DNA from: Ulota crispa
Lineage: Eukaryota; Streptophyta; Bryopsida; Orthotrichales; Orthotrichaceae
DNA: 64,000 nucleotides
Reading direction: 5' to 3'
NCBI GenBank assembly: GCA_963920765.1
Contig: OY987244.1
Span: forward strand, 28,624,358 to 28,688,357
The notes beneath the pieces were generated by a model. The model was not told the origin of the DNA. It saw only the letters and a program-made list of their open reading frames with translations, and did no database searches. Shown here piece after piece: positions 11,764-21,830 of this stretch. The position numbers were made by a program, and so were the translations under genes. Position 1 is the first letter of the stretch. Each line of letters opens with the position of its first letter.

Positions 11764-13487
11764 AAATGACAATGCAATCAAACCCTAAACTACAAACATA
11801 TTTGCCACATGATCAAGCTCAAAACCATTTTTCTATGATGTCTATGCTATATAGCCTATATAGATGAAACTGTCAATTGTGCCGCATGGCCTCATCTTTA
11901 CAAAGAGTAAATTTTGAAACAAGTGACTGCAAAATTATTTGGAACAATCAAACGTGTTATAAGTTTAGCTCTTTGCATTTTACAATTGAAGGATTTTTGG
12001 GGAGGCAAAAAACCAACCAAAAAACCTCTACACACAATAGCAAAAATTATTGGCAACAATTGTTTGGGTTTTTGATAACTTGCTATATTAGTCAAGCACT
12101 AAATTAAAGAAACTTGCACAAACAAAACTTGTTGGAGAATTATGGCTAAAAAAAAGCAAAGCTTTAATTCCTAAATGTTGGATTAGTCACCATGATCGCT
12201 CTTTTACAATAATTCTATAACGGTGTGGCAAGTGCACACCAGAGTTGGGAAATTTTTGGAACACCTCAAGCTAATTTCCTCCTTCCATGGCAATGAACCA
12301 GTTTTTTTTAACAGGCACTAGTTGCATCCTTTTAATTAGAAAAACTTCCGGTTAATTTCTTGCAATTTCAAATTTCCACCAGTTAATTTCCTCTAAATTG
12401 AAATTTACACCACTTACATTATTAAATTTTTGTAATTTATATAAGAAAAAGCCAATTTTAAACCCAAAAAAAAAGTTTAATAATGCATTATTGGCATGAA
12501 TTGAACCCGGCATAGCCCTACATCATTTGAAGGCCAAGAATCCCTTTGCTCATCCGAGGATGCAATTGAGAAGTTACAAATAGGTTCCATAAATCAAAAT
12601 AGTTTAGAAGTCACCTCCAAATAATTCTTTAGTTGCTCCTATAAGGTATTGCTCTAGATTAAAGTATAAATGATGGAACTTAGAGGCATTCTTCCACACG
12701 ATAACAGCTTCTTCTATTGTGTTGTCAAAATCTTCATTTGGCCTTTGTTCAATCTTGCAAGGACTTTGCACTTTGGAAGCACAAGGCAAGAATTCAATGT
12801 CACAAAGGAATCACAAAAAATTTCCAGCAAGAAAATCACAAGCTAGTATAGCAATAATGTTGGGTTGTGAATTGTGAATTCACTAAGAGGCACATCAACG
12901 ATTTCTGGTTATAGAGGCAACACTGACAATAATTTACTGTTGCGCACCCGGTATTAAGGTGAGAACTAAGAAACTAATATCTTCTTTGCTGATACCTACA
13001 GGGTTTTGAGTTTGATAACTGGATATAACCCTTGCTTTATTTGGGTATGGTTGAAATCCATTTTTAAAAATATCCTTCCAGTTTTGAATCCTTTAAATTT
13101 GAAATGCAACCGGTTTTTTCTCTATCACATTGACTAACAATGAAAAAACCCCCCTGGGGGAAAAAATCGGGTCGTCCAGGGACAGCGATATCATAAAATG
13201 ATAATGAAATCGAGATACAAGAAAAAACCCCTTAATAGGGGAAAAAGCCAAAAACTGCGTGAGGGATGAAAACTGACTGCTTCTATACTAATGAAAAAGA
13301 GTAGAAGCTAGGCATGGAGGTCACTGATGCTGAGAGAGTGTTCTGCCAAAGTGTAGAGTTAGGAGGCACACTAACTAATAATGAACTAGCCTTTGGTTTT
13401 TCCTACACATTGGTGTACACTTATTATTATATCTTTTTCAAAAGTAAAAAGCAAACAATGCATGCTGCCCATGGTTATCACATTGGA
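11764..13487. other. No gene recognised; possible decayed repeats
   Basis: AT-rich sequence. 12160-12240 ('ctaaatgttgg', 'gtggcaagtgcacacc') resembles 29735-29815 and marks an old dispersed repeat. 13140-13260 is a C/G-run patch ('cccccctggggg', 'ccccttaataggggaa') of unknown origin. The frame at 12604-12789 on the minus strand has no family resemblance. Confidence 0.45.
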
Positions 13488-13715
13488 CTACCCGTCTGCC
13501 TGCTTGTTCGTACGCTTAAGCCCCAAAGTGCCAAATTGAGCACGTGGTCCATCTAATGTAATCAACTCATAGTTGACTTGAAAAAATGATAAAAAATGAC
13601 AAAAAAAACTTACTTTATACATGTTGGTGACACTCATTGTTGCCAACATGAAGTCAAAATGTGAATTTAAAACCATTTCAAGCACTAATAATGAAAAATA
13701 ATAATAGGATTCATT
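13488..13715 (+). repeat. Dispersed repeat J, copy 1
   Basis: This block matches 20236-20442 in inverted orientation: 'ggtccatctaatgta', 'aactcatagttga', 'tgttggtgacactcattg', 'cactaataatgaaaaataa'. The second copy ends exactly where the kinase pseudogene begins, so repeat J probably marks a rearrangement breakpoint. Confidence 0.65.
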
Positions 13716-13854
13716 GATTTCCTATGGTAGGTCAAAAACCCTAGAAATGCCCTAAAAACCACAAGAGGACACTCGGACACGTTCATTTTTGTTGTTTGTT
13801 TTGTGTGTCTACCTATGCTACTTGACAGCTAAATCTCACTCAAAGTAACAACCT

Positions 13855-14690
13855 TGATGCTGCCTTCATGAAAATTGTAAGAAAAACAACATGGAACAAA
13901 ACACTATGTTTGTGAATCTTCTCACAAATTGGGTTACTTAAAAATATGAGTGCATTTGGTGACGTTATTTTTTGCCTTCCATGAGAAACTACATGTAGTA
14001 TACCATATTATCACTCTACCCCTGTTATCACTTCTATGATTTCAAAAATCCATATCTTTTAGGGTTTAGATTCAAATATGGGTTGACTAGTATTGCAAGA
14101 AAGGTCATAGAGTCCTTTAATTAAGAGTGACTTTTTTAATTCCATTTGACCAAAATTTGCAAAAAATAGAGCATATTAGCCATGACCACCTCAATTAGAA
14201 ATACAATTTATTTTGTCAATGCCTTAGGTATAGCAATGTCAACTGTAAAATACCAAAAACAATCAAAATTTGTCAGTTTAGCTAACACTTCTAGGTGACC
14301 ACAAAGGCCAAGGAAAGGAAGAAGTCCAAAGATGAAAATGACAAAACATATTCATTTAGGACAATGAAAACCTCTAAGAAAGTGATAATAGGGCAATTTC
14401 AGATTTGAGCTTAACCTTAATCTTACCTCATTGAAACCCTAATAACTAACACATACTTCACTCATTTAGGAATCTGAAACTTGTTACAAATTCTTGAATT
14501 GATTATCTTTCAAATGATACCATAACCATGACATTTTATGTATTGTGATTTTTGTAAGTAATATGTGGATTAAGACCCAATGATAATAGGGTAAACTGCA
14601 TGTATACATTTATGATCATTTGTAAAAAAATAAGATGAAAAACGGCTTTTTTGTTTTCTATCCTACAAAGGTTTTTTTTTGTTATATAGT
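13855..14690. repeat. Dispersed repeat related to element L
   Basis: Segments here ('gaaaattgtaagaa', 'catggaacaaaacacta', 'ttctcacaaattggg', 'tttatgatcatttgtaaaaa', 'ctatcctacaaagg') recur in the same order in the shorter element at 29729-30107. It is therefore a diverged, longer relative. Exact ends are not visible. Confidence 0.45.
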
Positions 14691-14849
14691 AGACAAAAAA
14701 ATGTCTTCTTTAGCTTTAAAGGTTTAAAAATCTGGTAGAAACCACTAGACCGGTGTTTAATTTCTTGGCAAATTTTAACTAAAATCTTACCCCAAAAGCC
14801 ACTGGCTACCAATATATTAAGAAATTTGGGTGAAAAAATTAGATAGAAT

Positions 14850-15321
14850 CGCCAAATCCTTCCTTGAGCAAGAACCCAGCTTGCCAAATGTTGAATGAGA
14901 GTAGCTAAAATTAGTAGTTATTTGAATGAACTTTTGCTTATCATTCTTTCTTTCCAATTTTAGCCAAATTTTCATTTACTTGGGTGCATTCTGGGATGCA
15001 AGTCGCTCTACCGTGGCAAAAATAAAAATAAAACCCCGCACCAGACTGACTAGAGTGCCCAGACAGCAGAAATTAGCCGACAAAGCTGAAATATCTCCCC
15101 CGAACACTGATCCCAAAATCCAGATGACTACAGTAGTGTCTCGGGCCACTCTTTTCGGACGTCTTTGTCGACGGGTTCCTTGAGCAGATGTGGTCATCGC
15201 AGCAGTCTCGCATCACGCAAGCACACCACGAATTTGTTGCACGGAGCGGCCGGCCATGGCTGAGTGAATCTCACCTCACGACGCAACTGCCATCCGCTCT
15301 GCTTCTGTACCGACTTTCACG
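14850..15321 (+). promoter_or_regulatory. Upstream region and first leader exon of kinase gene 1
   Basis: The sequence shifts here from AT-rich to GC-richer and is partly conserved upstream of kinase gene 2 (the words 'tctttccaattttagc' and 'gtcgctctaccg' occur in both, the latter at about 15000 and 31446). The segment ends in a consensus donor, CACG|GTAAGT, at 15321/15322, so at least its last part is probably a non-coding leader exon. I cannot place the transcription start. No obvious TATA box is claimed. Confidence 0.5.
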
Positions 15322-16099
15322 GTAAGTGCCCGATGCCAGAGATCGAGGATCCATTCGTGTTTTGGATTTGGCAACGAACTGTGGCATATTGTTTATGCTT
15401 GATTTGCTGTGAAGTTTTCCTCGTGAGGGAGTCGAGCGCTTACTCTTCCCACACGCCTCCGTCGTGATCCTGTGAGAAGTATGCGAAATTTGTATTTCTG
15501 GAGGGAGTTACAAGGTTTTGTCGGTAACTGGCAAACGTGGGCTTCGCCTTATGGATCATCTTTGCTGAGGTTGATGTGAAGTGGGTGCATCATTTTGTGA
15601 GCGTCTTGCGGTGCATTTGATGCGTTGCAACTTCGGTTTGCAAGGTTTGTTGGCGTACGTTGTTCTCATTATGCGTGATATTGTCGGGAAGCTGCAATCA
15701 AGCAAGTGTGTGCGCTAGTACTGTAGCAGGTTTTGGCGACTAAGTTGCCTCTGAGGTGTGAATTAGGCGGGTTCGATGTACGTTAGACTCGAAGGAGAAA
15801 CTCTTGGCGACGAGAGATTAAGGTTCATCTAGAATGTGCGTAGCCGTGATGGACGGAAGTTGGTGTACGATGTTGTAAATGAGCTTTTTCCGGCAGTACT
15901 TACAATTTCGTACTGGGGAAGAAGTTATTTAAGATGCAGGGCTTAGATTCTGGTTTTGAAAAAGGTTAGATTGCTGTCCAGGAGACTCCTAGTGGACGTT
16001 CTACAAAGCGAAGAGAAGATACCAGAAGTGTACCTGTTGTCGGTAAACGACGATTAGGGCTTGATTCTCTGTGAAATTTCTAAAGTCTATGGTTCCTAG
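15322..16099 (+). other. Predicted 5'-leader intron of kinase gene 1
   Basis: Bounded by GTAAGTGCC at the 5' end and GGTTCCTAG at the 3' end, with a T-rich stretch before the acceptor. The equivalent acceptor (TTCATTCCTAG, ending at 31842) and the following exon start (GACGAGTTTCTAAGCG) are conserved in kinase gene 2, which supports the call. At 778 nt it would be a long leader intron. Confidence 0.55.
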
Positions 16100-16159
16100 C
16101 TGGACGAGTTTCTAAGCGTTTTCTGGACTGTAAGGAACTGAAAAATCTGCTGGCACAGG

Positions 16160-16291
16160 ATGATGCGGATTTGGTGGCAAAGTCTATTAAGACGTAACCG
16201 GGGAGTCCAGGAGCCAGGAGGACGTGGTTGTCCGCAGCAAGGTCGGGTTTCGGAGAAGCGGAGGACGGTCGGGAGGAATTCGCCTCAGTAA
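16160..16291 (+). other. Upstream open reading frame at the ancestral start site
   Basis: The tandem ATGATG that serves as the likely start in kinase gene 2 is also present here (16160 and 16163). In this copy its frame runs 43-44 codons to a TAA at 16289-16291 and is out of frame with the kinase. Either the gene now starts at 16314 behind this uORF, or splicing that I cannot see joins the frames. Confidence 0.5.
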
Positions 16292-16313
16292 GCCCTCAAC
16301 TTTCCTCACACCA

Positions 16314-17789
16314 ATGGATCCCCACTCTTCATGCTCTGGCCAATCCGTAGCAGAAGCTGCCAAAACATCGTCGCCATGTCCCTCGCCATCACCGTATTTC
16401 TATGCACGCATCCAAAACCTGATTGAGCGGCGGAATGACTTCGATAGAGAGTTGGAGATTGAGGTCGAGTCCTCGAAATATGAAAGGACAGAGCTGTCCG
16501 CTCCGACATCGAACTTCGTTTCCGAAGAAGAGCAGGAGCCAAACTACGTCGATAGCCAGTTGGAGTTCGATAGCCAGTTGGAGTTTGAGATCGAGTCCTC
16601 AAAATCCCACTGGACGGAGTTGGATAGCCAGTTGGAGTTTGAGATCGAGTCCTCAAAATCCCACTGGACGGAGGCGTCCGTTGCGGAGCAGTTGTCGGAC
16701 TTCGAGGAGCAGTTGTCGGACTGGGAGGAGCGGGTGTCGGTGCAGAACAGCGTGGTGTTCGAGAGACTGAAGGAGCACCCCGAGTGGGGTCCCCTTTTCC
16801 GGAGATGGCCATACAAGTTGGAGATTGGTGAGAAGATTGGTGAGGGAGGGCAGGCTGAGGTATTTGCAGCCACTGTGGCAATGGTGACCGATTTTTGTGA
16901 TGACGGCAGTTCTGCTCCGGAACTTGGGTGGCTTCGGGACAGGGATCTGGTGGTGAAAGTGTTCAAAAGAGGTTCTTCACTGCGGGACCTGCAAAGGCTG
17001 TGGCCTCCTGGATTAGCGTCGGCCGCATTATCAAAGAGAGATCATTCTATGTCCTACCTCTGGGAAGGACTTTCCTGGCCTCTAGGTGCGGTAATGTTGG
17101 AAGATGGCAGATTCGCGTTCATATTTGCCAGGTATGGGGGTGATCTACGCAAGCTCATCGATGGCAGAATGCTGAAAAGTAATGGAACCCCGCCATTTAC
17201 ATTGGAGGTGACTTGCAGGATCTTGCGTAGCATAGCATGGGGTATGGATACCCTCCATGAGTTCGGCATTCTCCACAGAGACCTGAAAGCAGCCAACGTC
17301 TTCATATGCTCCAATGAAGGTGAGAAGAATTGGGACTATAATTATCAACCATTTGTAGCAGATTTCGAGTCCTCCGTAGGGGTTATAGGCACCGGGTTTT
17401 GGAGAGCTCCGGAGATATTGCTGGCGCTGAAGACTCGCAGCTTGGAAGCGCTGCTAAAAGCGGAGACGTTCACACGGCAATCAGACGTGTACAGCTATGC
17501 GATGACATGCTACGAAGTCATCACGGGTCGTGTACCTTTTGAAGGCCATCCTCTGTATGATTTCGATGTGGTCCTTCTTCGTGGTGAAAGACCATCATTA
17601 CCGGATGAGATCCCTTCCGAGTTGAAGGCTCTGGTGAACAAGTGTTGGCACCAAGACCCTCTCCAACGACCCTCATTTCAAGAGATTGTTGAAGACTTAA
17701 CAGCAATGGCTGATCAGTTGAATTTGTGGATACCATCGTGGTATCGTAGGCAGTACCGGGCGGGGCCAGCATATAACCGTCCTGGGTGA
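16314..17789 (+). CDS. TKL-like protein kinase with DFE in place of DFG (gene 1)
   Basis: A single-exon frame of 491 codons from the ATG at 16314. The frame is open upstream to 16224 but without an ATG. Residues 1-160 are acidic and Ser/Glu-rich, with near-identical 18-residue repeats. The kinase-like domain follows: glycine loop at about 172-183 (IGEKIGEGGQAEVF), candidate lysine K215 (VVKVF), catalytic loop HRDLKAAN at 321-328, metal-binding motif read as DFE (350-352) instead of DFG, WRAPE at 363-367, and SDVYSYAM at 390-397. The C-lobe ends with a CWHQDPLQRPSF motif typical of Raf-like/TKL kinases. The catalytic Asp and Lys are kept, so activity is possible, but loss of the DFG glycine makes atypical or scaffolding function equally plausible. 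Gene 2 is a clear paralogue. A cytosolic signalling role is inference. Confidence 0.85.
   Translation: MDPHSSCSGQSVAEAAKTSSPCPSPSPYFYARIQNLIERRNDFDRELEIEVESSKYERTELSAPTSNFVSEEEQEPNYVDSQLEFDSQLEFEIESSKSHWTELDSQLEFEIESSKSHWTEASVAEQLSDFEEQLSDWEERVSVQNSVVFERLKEHPEWGPLFRRWPYKLEIGEKIGEGGQAEVFAATVAMVTDFCDDGSSAPELGWLRDRDLVVKVFKRGSSLRDLQRLWPPGLASAALSKRDHSMSYLWEGLSWPLGAVMLEDGRFAFIFARYGGDLRKLIDGRMLKSNGTPPFTLEVTCRILRSIAWGMDTLHEFGILHRDLKAANVFICSNEGEKNWDYNYQPFVADFESSVGVIGTGFWRAPEILLALKTRSLEALLKAETFTRQSDVYSYAMTCYEVITGRVPFEGHPLYDFDVVLLRGERPSLPDEIPSELKALVNKCWHQDPLQRPSFQEIVEDLTAMADQLNLWIPSWYRRQYRAGPAYNRPG
16551..16673 (+). repeat. 54 bp in-frame tandem duplication in kinase gene 1
   Basis: Units start at 16569 and 16623 and encode DSQLEFEIESSKSHWTE twice; 16551-16568 is a partial unit (DSQLEF). 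A second small in-frame duplication (EQLSD) follows at about 16686-16730. Gene 2 has one equivalent unit (LELDIESSKSHWTE), so the expansion is specific to gene 1 and probably young, since the units are nearly identical in DNA. Confidence 0.9.
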
Positions 17790-18230
17790 TCCCAGAATGA
17801 AGTACAGGTTTCCCATCTGTTGTTTTGGTTCTGCCATGATATCACAGCAGGGTTTAGGATTGACGAATATGAAGTCCTGACAAAGTAGAAGGAAACACTC
17901 ACCGAGCGTGTGTGTTGGCGAGAACGATGGAACTAAAGGGGAGAGTGTTATTTTCAAGTAGTCCTCTATCGCATTTGTTTGGTGTTCCACTGTTCAGTAC
18001 GTAGAAACTGGATCAACTAGCGTTATGCTGCAAGATTTTGAGTAGTGTTTTACAATCCGATGTTGCCATAGTGCAGTAGGCCTTCCTTGTTGTTCCTTTC
18101 TCTCTTATGCTTTGCTGCCAAACAGAGCTGCAACATACAACTGGATACTTGAACCTTGCATCTTTTGAGAGCAATGCTGTGAATGATCTAAATTGGCTTA
18201 GCCACGGGCTCAACAATGTCAAGGTTGTGC
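17790..18230 (+). other. Conserved 3' block of kinase gene 1, with an exon-like segment
   Basis: This block is shared by all three kinase loci (20730-21130 and 33610-34010). Near its end a T/C-rich tract and CAG acceptor (ending at 18125) are followed by an open segment, 18126-18208, which reads ELQHTTGYLNLASFE and so on. The same frame is open without indels in the other two copies. It may be a 3' exon of the kinase transcript or of a neighbouring duplicated gene. It may also be simply a recent duplication. Confidence 0.45.
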
Positions 18231-19009
18231 ATGCGTATCCAATTTGGAAGCTTCCTGTTTTGCCTGCCTTTATCTATTTGAAAGTCCTCTCATTTTCCTT
18301 CCGTGTGAACCTTGGAACACAATAATATAAAATGAGTAACTTCACCTACATTGAATATTGCGTCTAGGTTGCCCCACACTAATTTCTTATTAGTTACATT
18401 AAATAAATACTTACTGATTGGATTACAATAATTTTCAGCAATATAATAATCAAGTTTTAAAGAGCTTGACTACTACATCAAGGCTGCATAGAACAAACTA
18501 GCGTCAAGCTGGTTGTAAATCATGTGAAATCTTAATATTTAGAGGATTATAGGTGCGTTCAAATGATCAAGTAATGAGCCACATATGAGGTAACTTTTTA
18601 GAGTAAGACAACCTAATTGTTGAGGCAGCCCAAATGCAACATTTGGTGTAGGGAAAAATTGTGTACTTTAAAAAGTCGTCATTTAGGTTTGTCCTTGTTG
18701 TCACGCTTTGCTTTTATCTTTCAGCTGTGCTCTCTTGTCTCGCATTTGAATCTGTAAGGTTGAAAAGATTTTTAAAATTATTAAAATGTTACAAATAAAT
18801 AGCGTATGTATAATTAGTTTATCACTTTACTGTTCGAATATTAGTGAGGGCGTAGCACTTTTTGAACTAATGTTTTAGACGGGTAGTATTTTCTCAAGTG
18901 GTCATGTGACTGGCAGATTTTTGAGCTGTCAATTTTAGGACAGAGAAGGTGTTTTGACGTGTGAAGGGCACTTATTCTTTATTTATTTTTGTCCAACATC
19001 AACACTGCC
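18231..19009. other. No gene recognised
   Basis: AT-rich intergenic sequence between the kinase 3' block and repeat M. Nothing supported. Confidence 0.5.
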
Positions 19010-19390
19010 CAGAGTTCTTTTTTTGGGCAATTAAAGGCCAATCGCCTCAAAAAAAAAAAGAAAAAAAAAGGTGATTTTTAAGCCTATAGGAAAAAAAAGA
19101 GGGGAAATTTTTCAAAAAATCTAAGCTTTCATAAAATTCTTATCAAATTGAGAATTGATGCTATCATTTTATGATGAGAATGATCCAAAGGTACACTCAA
19201 AAGAGTGGATTATGCCAGCTTCAAGCCATAATTTCATTATAATAGCCATGATGCTGCAAATATTTATGCATAGGGTCACCTTCAACTTCACCCAAAAGAG
19301 AAATGAAGCCCGCAAGCTACAAATCATTTTCAAAGAATGCCACTCAACCATTGGTCAAAAAACTAAAAAAGAAAACCCTACTACAAATCT
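19010..19390 (+). repeat. Dispersed repeat M, copy 1
   Basis: Matches 31033-31430 in order and orientation: 'tttgggcaattaaaggcc', 'ctttcataaaattctta', 'atcattttatgatga', 'caagctacaaatc', 'ttcaaagaatg', 'cattggtca'. In the second location it interrupts the upstream region of kinase gene 2. No coding capacity. Confidence 0.7.
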
Positions 19391-19920
19391 AGGATCCCCA
19401 TAACAGCGTTCAAAAAGAAATTTTACCTTCACCAGCTAAAATCCGGTATTACACATTTTCAACCGGTTTTTCACTAGGTTGCATTGAATATTTTTTATAT
19501 TTACATTATAGACATAATATAATTACGGATTAGTGTTTTTGTTTAAAACTGATTGGATTTCAAATTTTCAATTGGTAGATCCAAATTCAACCGGCTTTTT
19601 TGGAATTTAAACCAGGACAATACCCAAAATGCTAGTTTTCCTCAAAACATTGCCCATAACCGTTCCATCCCAAATGAATAGGGTCTACATTGAATATTCC
19701 GTTTTGGTTGTCTCATACAGTATATATAATTAGTTATTTATTAATCTTATAATAATTTTTATCAATAATTACTACAATAAATAAAATTTAAAGAGTTTGG
19801 CAACAACGTTGATGTTGCGGAAATTCAAATTAGCAACATTCATGTCATAAGCCATATGAAATCCTAAAATTTAGAGAGTTGTATGTGCCTCTAAGCACAA
19901 GCAGACACACAAAATGGATG
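19391..19920. other. No gene recognised
   Basis: AT-rich sequence with several 'accggttttt'-like words. No element ends or coding signals identified. Confidence 0.45.
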
Positions 19921-20177
19921 TAATGTGTTATTTGTTAAATTGGGAAAAATAGAGGTACCATTTTGTATTTCACCTTAAACCCAAAAAGTTACCTTACACT
20001 AAATTCAAAGGTATCAAATTTAGTATTAGCCACTAAGATTTGTTTCCTCGCAAAGCCTCCTCAAGTGAGGACATGTGTACCAAAAAAAACACTGTGAGCT
20101 CAAATTTAGGTGATCACCTAAAACCTTGAAAGTCCCAAAATGTACTGTTTTTCCCAATTTAACAAATAACGCGTTAT
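19921..20177. mobile_element. Small MITE family D, copy D1 (about 257 bp)
   Basis: The left end reads 'tgttatttgttaaattggga' and the right end is its inverted match ('tcccaatttaacaaataacg'), giving terminal inverted repeats of over 20 bp. The centre is non-coding. Copies D2 and D4 share the same ends. Confidence 0.75.
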
Positions 20178-20235
20178 GTGTGTGTTCTCTCTTCTTGTTC
20201 ATGACATTTTTAAGATTTTTGCCCTAAAATAGGAA

Positions 20236-20442
20236 GAATCAAATTATTATTTGTCATTATTAGTGTTTGATATGGTTTCAAAATTTAAATCCATGTTTTA
20301 ACTTAATGTTGGTTACAATGAGTGCCACCGACATGTACAAAGTTAGTTTTCTTTATCATTTTCTATCATTTTTAAAAATCAACTATGAGATGACTACATC
20401 AGATGGACCATAAGCTCAATTGGACACTTTAGACGTATGGGC
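20236..20442 (-). repeat. Dispersed repeat J, copy 2, inverted
   Basis: Inverted counterpart of 13488-13715. Its inner edge abuts the first base of similarity to the kinase genes, so the kinase pseudogene was probably truncated by insertion of this repeat or by recombination at it. Confidence 0.65.
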
Positions 20443-20700
20443 AGCAATTAGACGTGTACAGCTACGCAATGACATGCTACGAAGTCATCTCGTGCCGTGT
20501 ACCTTTTGAAGGCCATCCTCTGTATGATTTCGTTGTGGTCTTGCGTGGTGACAGACCGGCATTGCCGGATGAGACCTCTTCCCAGTTGAAAAGTTCTGGT
20601 GAGAAAGTGTTGGCACCAAGACCCTCTCCAACGACCCTCGTTTGAAGAGATCGTGAAAGACCTAACGGCGATGCCTTACCAGTTGATATAGAACAAACCG
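20443..20700 (+). pseudogene. Truncated, frameshifted kinase relic (copy 3)
   Basis: Only the last ~85 codons of the kinase domain remain, starting in the DVYSYAMTCYEV motif and running through VPFEGH and RGDRPALPDE. An extra base near 20585-20592 (the homologous TTGAAGGCTCT reads TTGAAAAGTTCT here) shifts the frame, after which the family CWHQDPLQRPSF segment is found only in another frame. The N-lobe, glycine loop and catalytic loop are absent. It resembles gene 2 slightly more than gene 1 ('GDRPALP'). The 5' boundary is repeat J and the 3' side keeps the shared kinase 3' block. It is not functional as a kinase. Confidence 0.9.
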
Positions 20701-20729
20701 TTGTGGCTTTGTATATCCAACTGGGTATG

Positions 20730-21130
20730 TTATATCGGAGAACAGGTTTCACGGCTGCTTCTCATCGATTTGGCATGGCGTCACGTTTAGGGTTTGCAAA
20801 TCTAAAATCCAGACAAAGTGGAAAGAAACACCAGTTGAGCATGAGTGTTGACATTAACAGCGGAACTAAAGGAAAGACTTATATTTTCAAATAGCCCACT
20901 ATCGCAATTTATTTGCTGCTTTCTGAGTAGAAATTGGATCAACCAGCGATATGCTGCAAGGTTCTGAGTGGTGTCTTCCAATCTGTTTGATGCCACAGTC
21001 TAGGAGATTATCCTTCTTGTTTCGTTCTCTCTAATGCTTTTGTTATCAAACAGAGCTGCAACACATGGTTGGATACGTTAACCTTGCATCTCTTGAGTAC
21101 AACGCTGTGCATGAGGTAGATTGGCCGAAA
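20730..21130 (+). other. Conserved 3' block of the kinase pseudogene
   Basis: Homologous to the blocks after genes 1 and 2. It keeps the CAG acceptor (ending at 21053) and the exon-like open segment 21054-21130 (ELQHMVGYVNLASLE), still without indels although the kinase itself is broken. Confidence 0.5.
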
Positions 21131-21162
21131 TTAATACTTTTACAATGTGCAACATTGGAATG

Positions 21163-21830
21163 AACACCATATTTATTAAAGGGGATTGATATGTCTACCA
21201 CACTCTTTCAACTATTCTACTACACCTCGGGGTAAATTTAAGATTTCTACCATCAAATAGCTGAATTTGAGAATTTGGAATTCAAATTTGGACTTAGAGA
21301 CCGTGCTTTAGTCTAGAATCACAAAAAGATTCTAATTTAACAACACCCAATGAAAAAGTTTATATTTTTTGTGTACAAAAGTAAAAGTAATACTTTTTCC
21401 CGAGCTAAGCTTTTTCATTGGGTGTTGTTCAACTACAACCTTTTTTTTTTTATGGTTCTAGACAAAATCAAGGTCTCTAAGTCCAAATCTAAATTCCAAA
21501 TTCTCAAATTCAATTATTTGATGGTAGAAATCTAAAATTTACCCCGGGAGGTGTGGTAGAATAATTGAAAGGGTGTGGTAGACATATCAATCCCCTTTGT
21601 TAAATTGGGAAGAAAGATATTTTGGGACTTCTGAATTTTGTATTTTTTGAGAGTATTTTGGTGGCTTAGAGTTAATTTTATGATGATTCCTTCAAGATCT
21701 TACCTCAATGATGTAGGATCTTGAAGGAATTATCATAAACTCACTTTAAATTGCCAAATTACTCTCACAAATGCAAAATTCAGAAATCCAATAATATTTC
21801 CTTTTACCCAATTTAACAAATATGGTGTTA
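21163..21830. mobile_element. MITE family D, copy D4, fold-back type, with E inside
   Basis: The right end 'cccaatttaacaaatatggtgtta' pairs with a left end split by element E ('acaccatattt' at 21163, then 'gttaaattggga' at 21599). The interior 21610-21790 is itself a long imperfect inverted repeat: 'gattccttcaagatctta' is mirrored by 'taggatcttgaaggaatta'. No coding capacity. Confidence 0.65.
21178..21598. mobile_element. Fold-back MITE family E (about 421 bp) nested in D4
   Basis: The outer arms are near-perfect inverted repeats: AAAGGGGATTGATATGTCT at the left and the reverse complement AGACATATCAATCCCCTTT at the right. The arms extend for some 150 bp ('gtctctaagtccaaat' against 'atttggacttagagac'). 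A related, more decayed segment occurs at 56995-57095. The arms could pair into a long hairpin RNA if transcribed. Confidence 0.8.

Noticed and set aside
16306-16966. Long open frames antisense to the kinase N-terminus
   Set aside because: Shadows of the repetitive, GC-richer kinase coding sequence; no family resemblance and not conserved as frames in gene 2.
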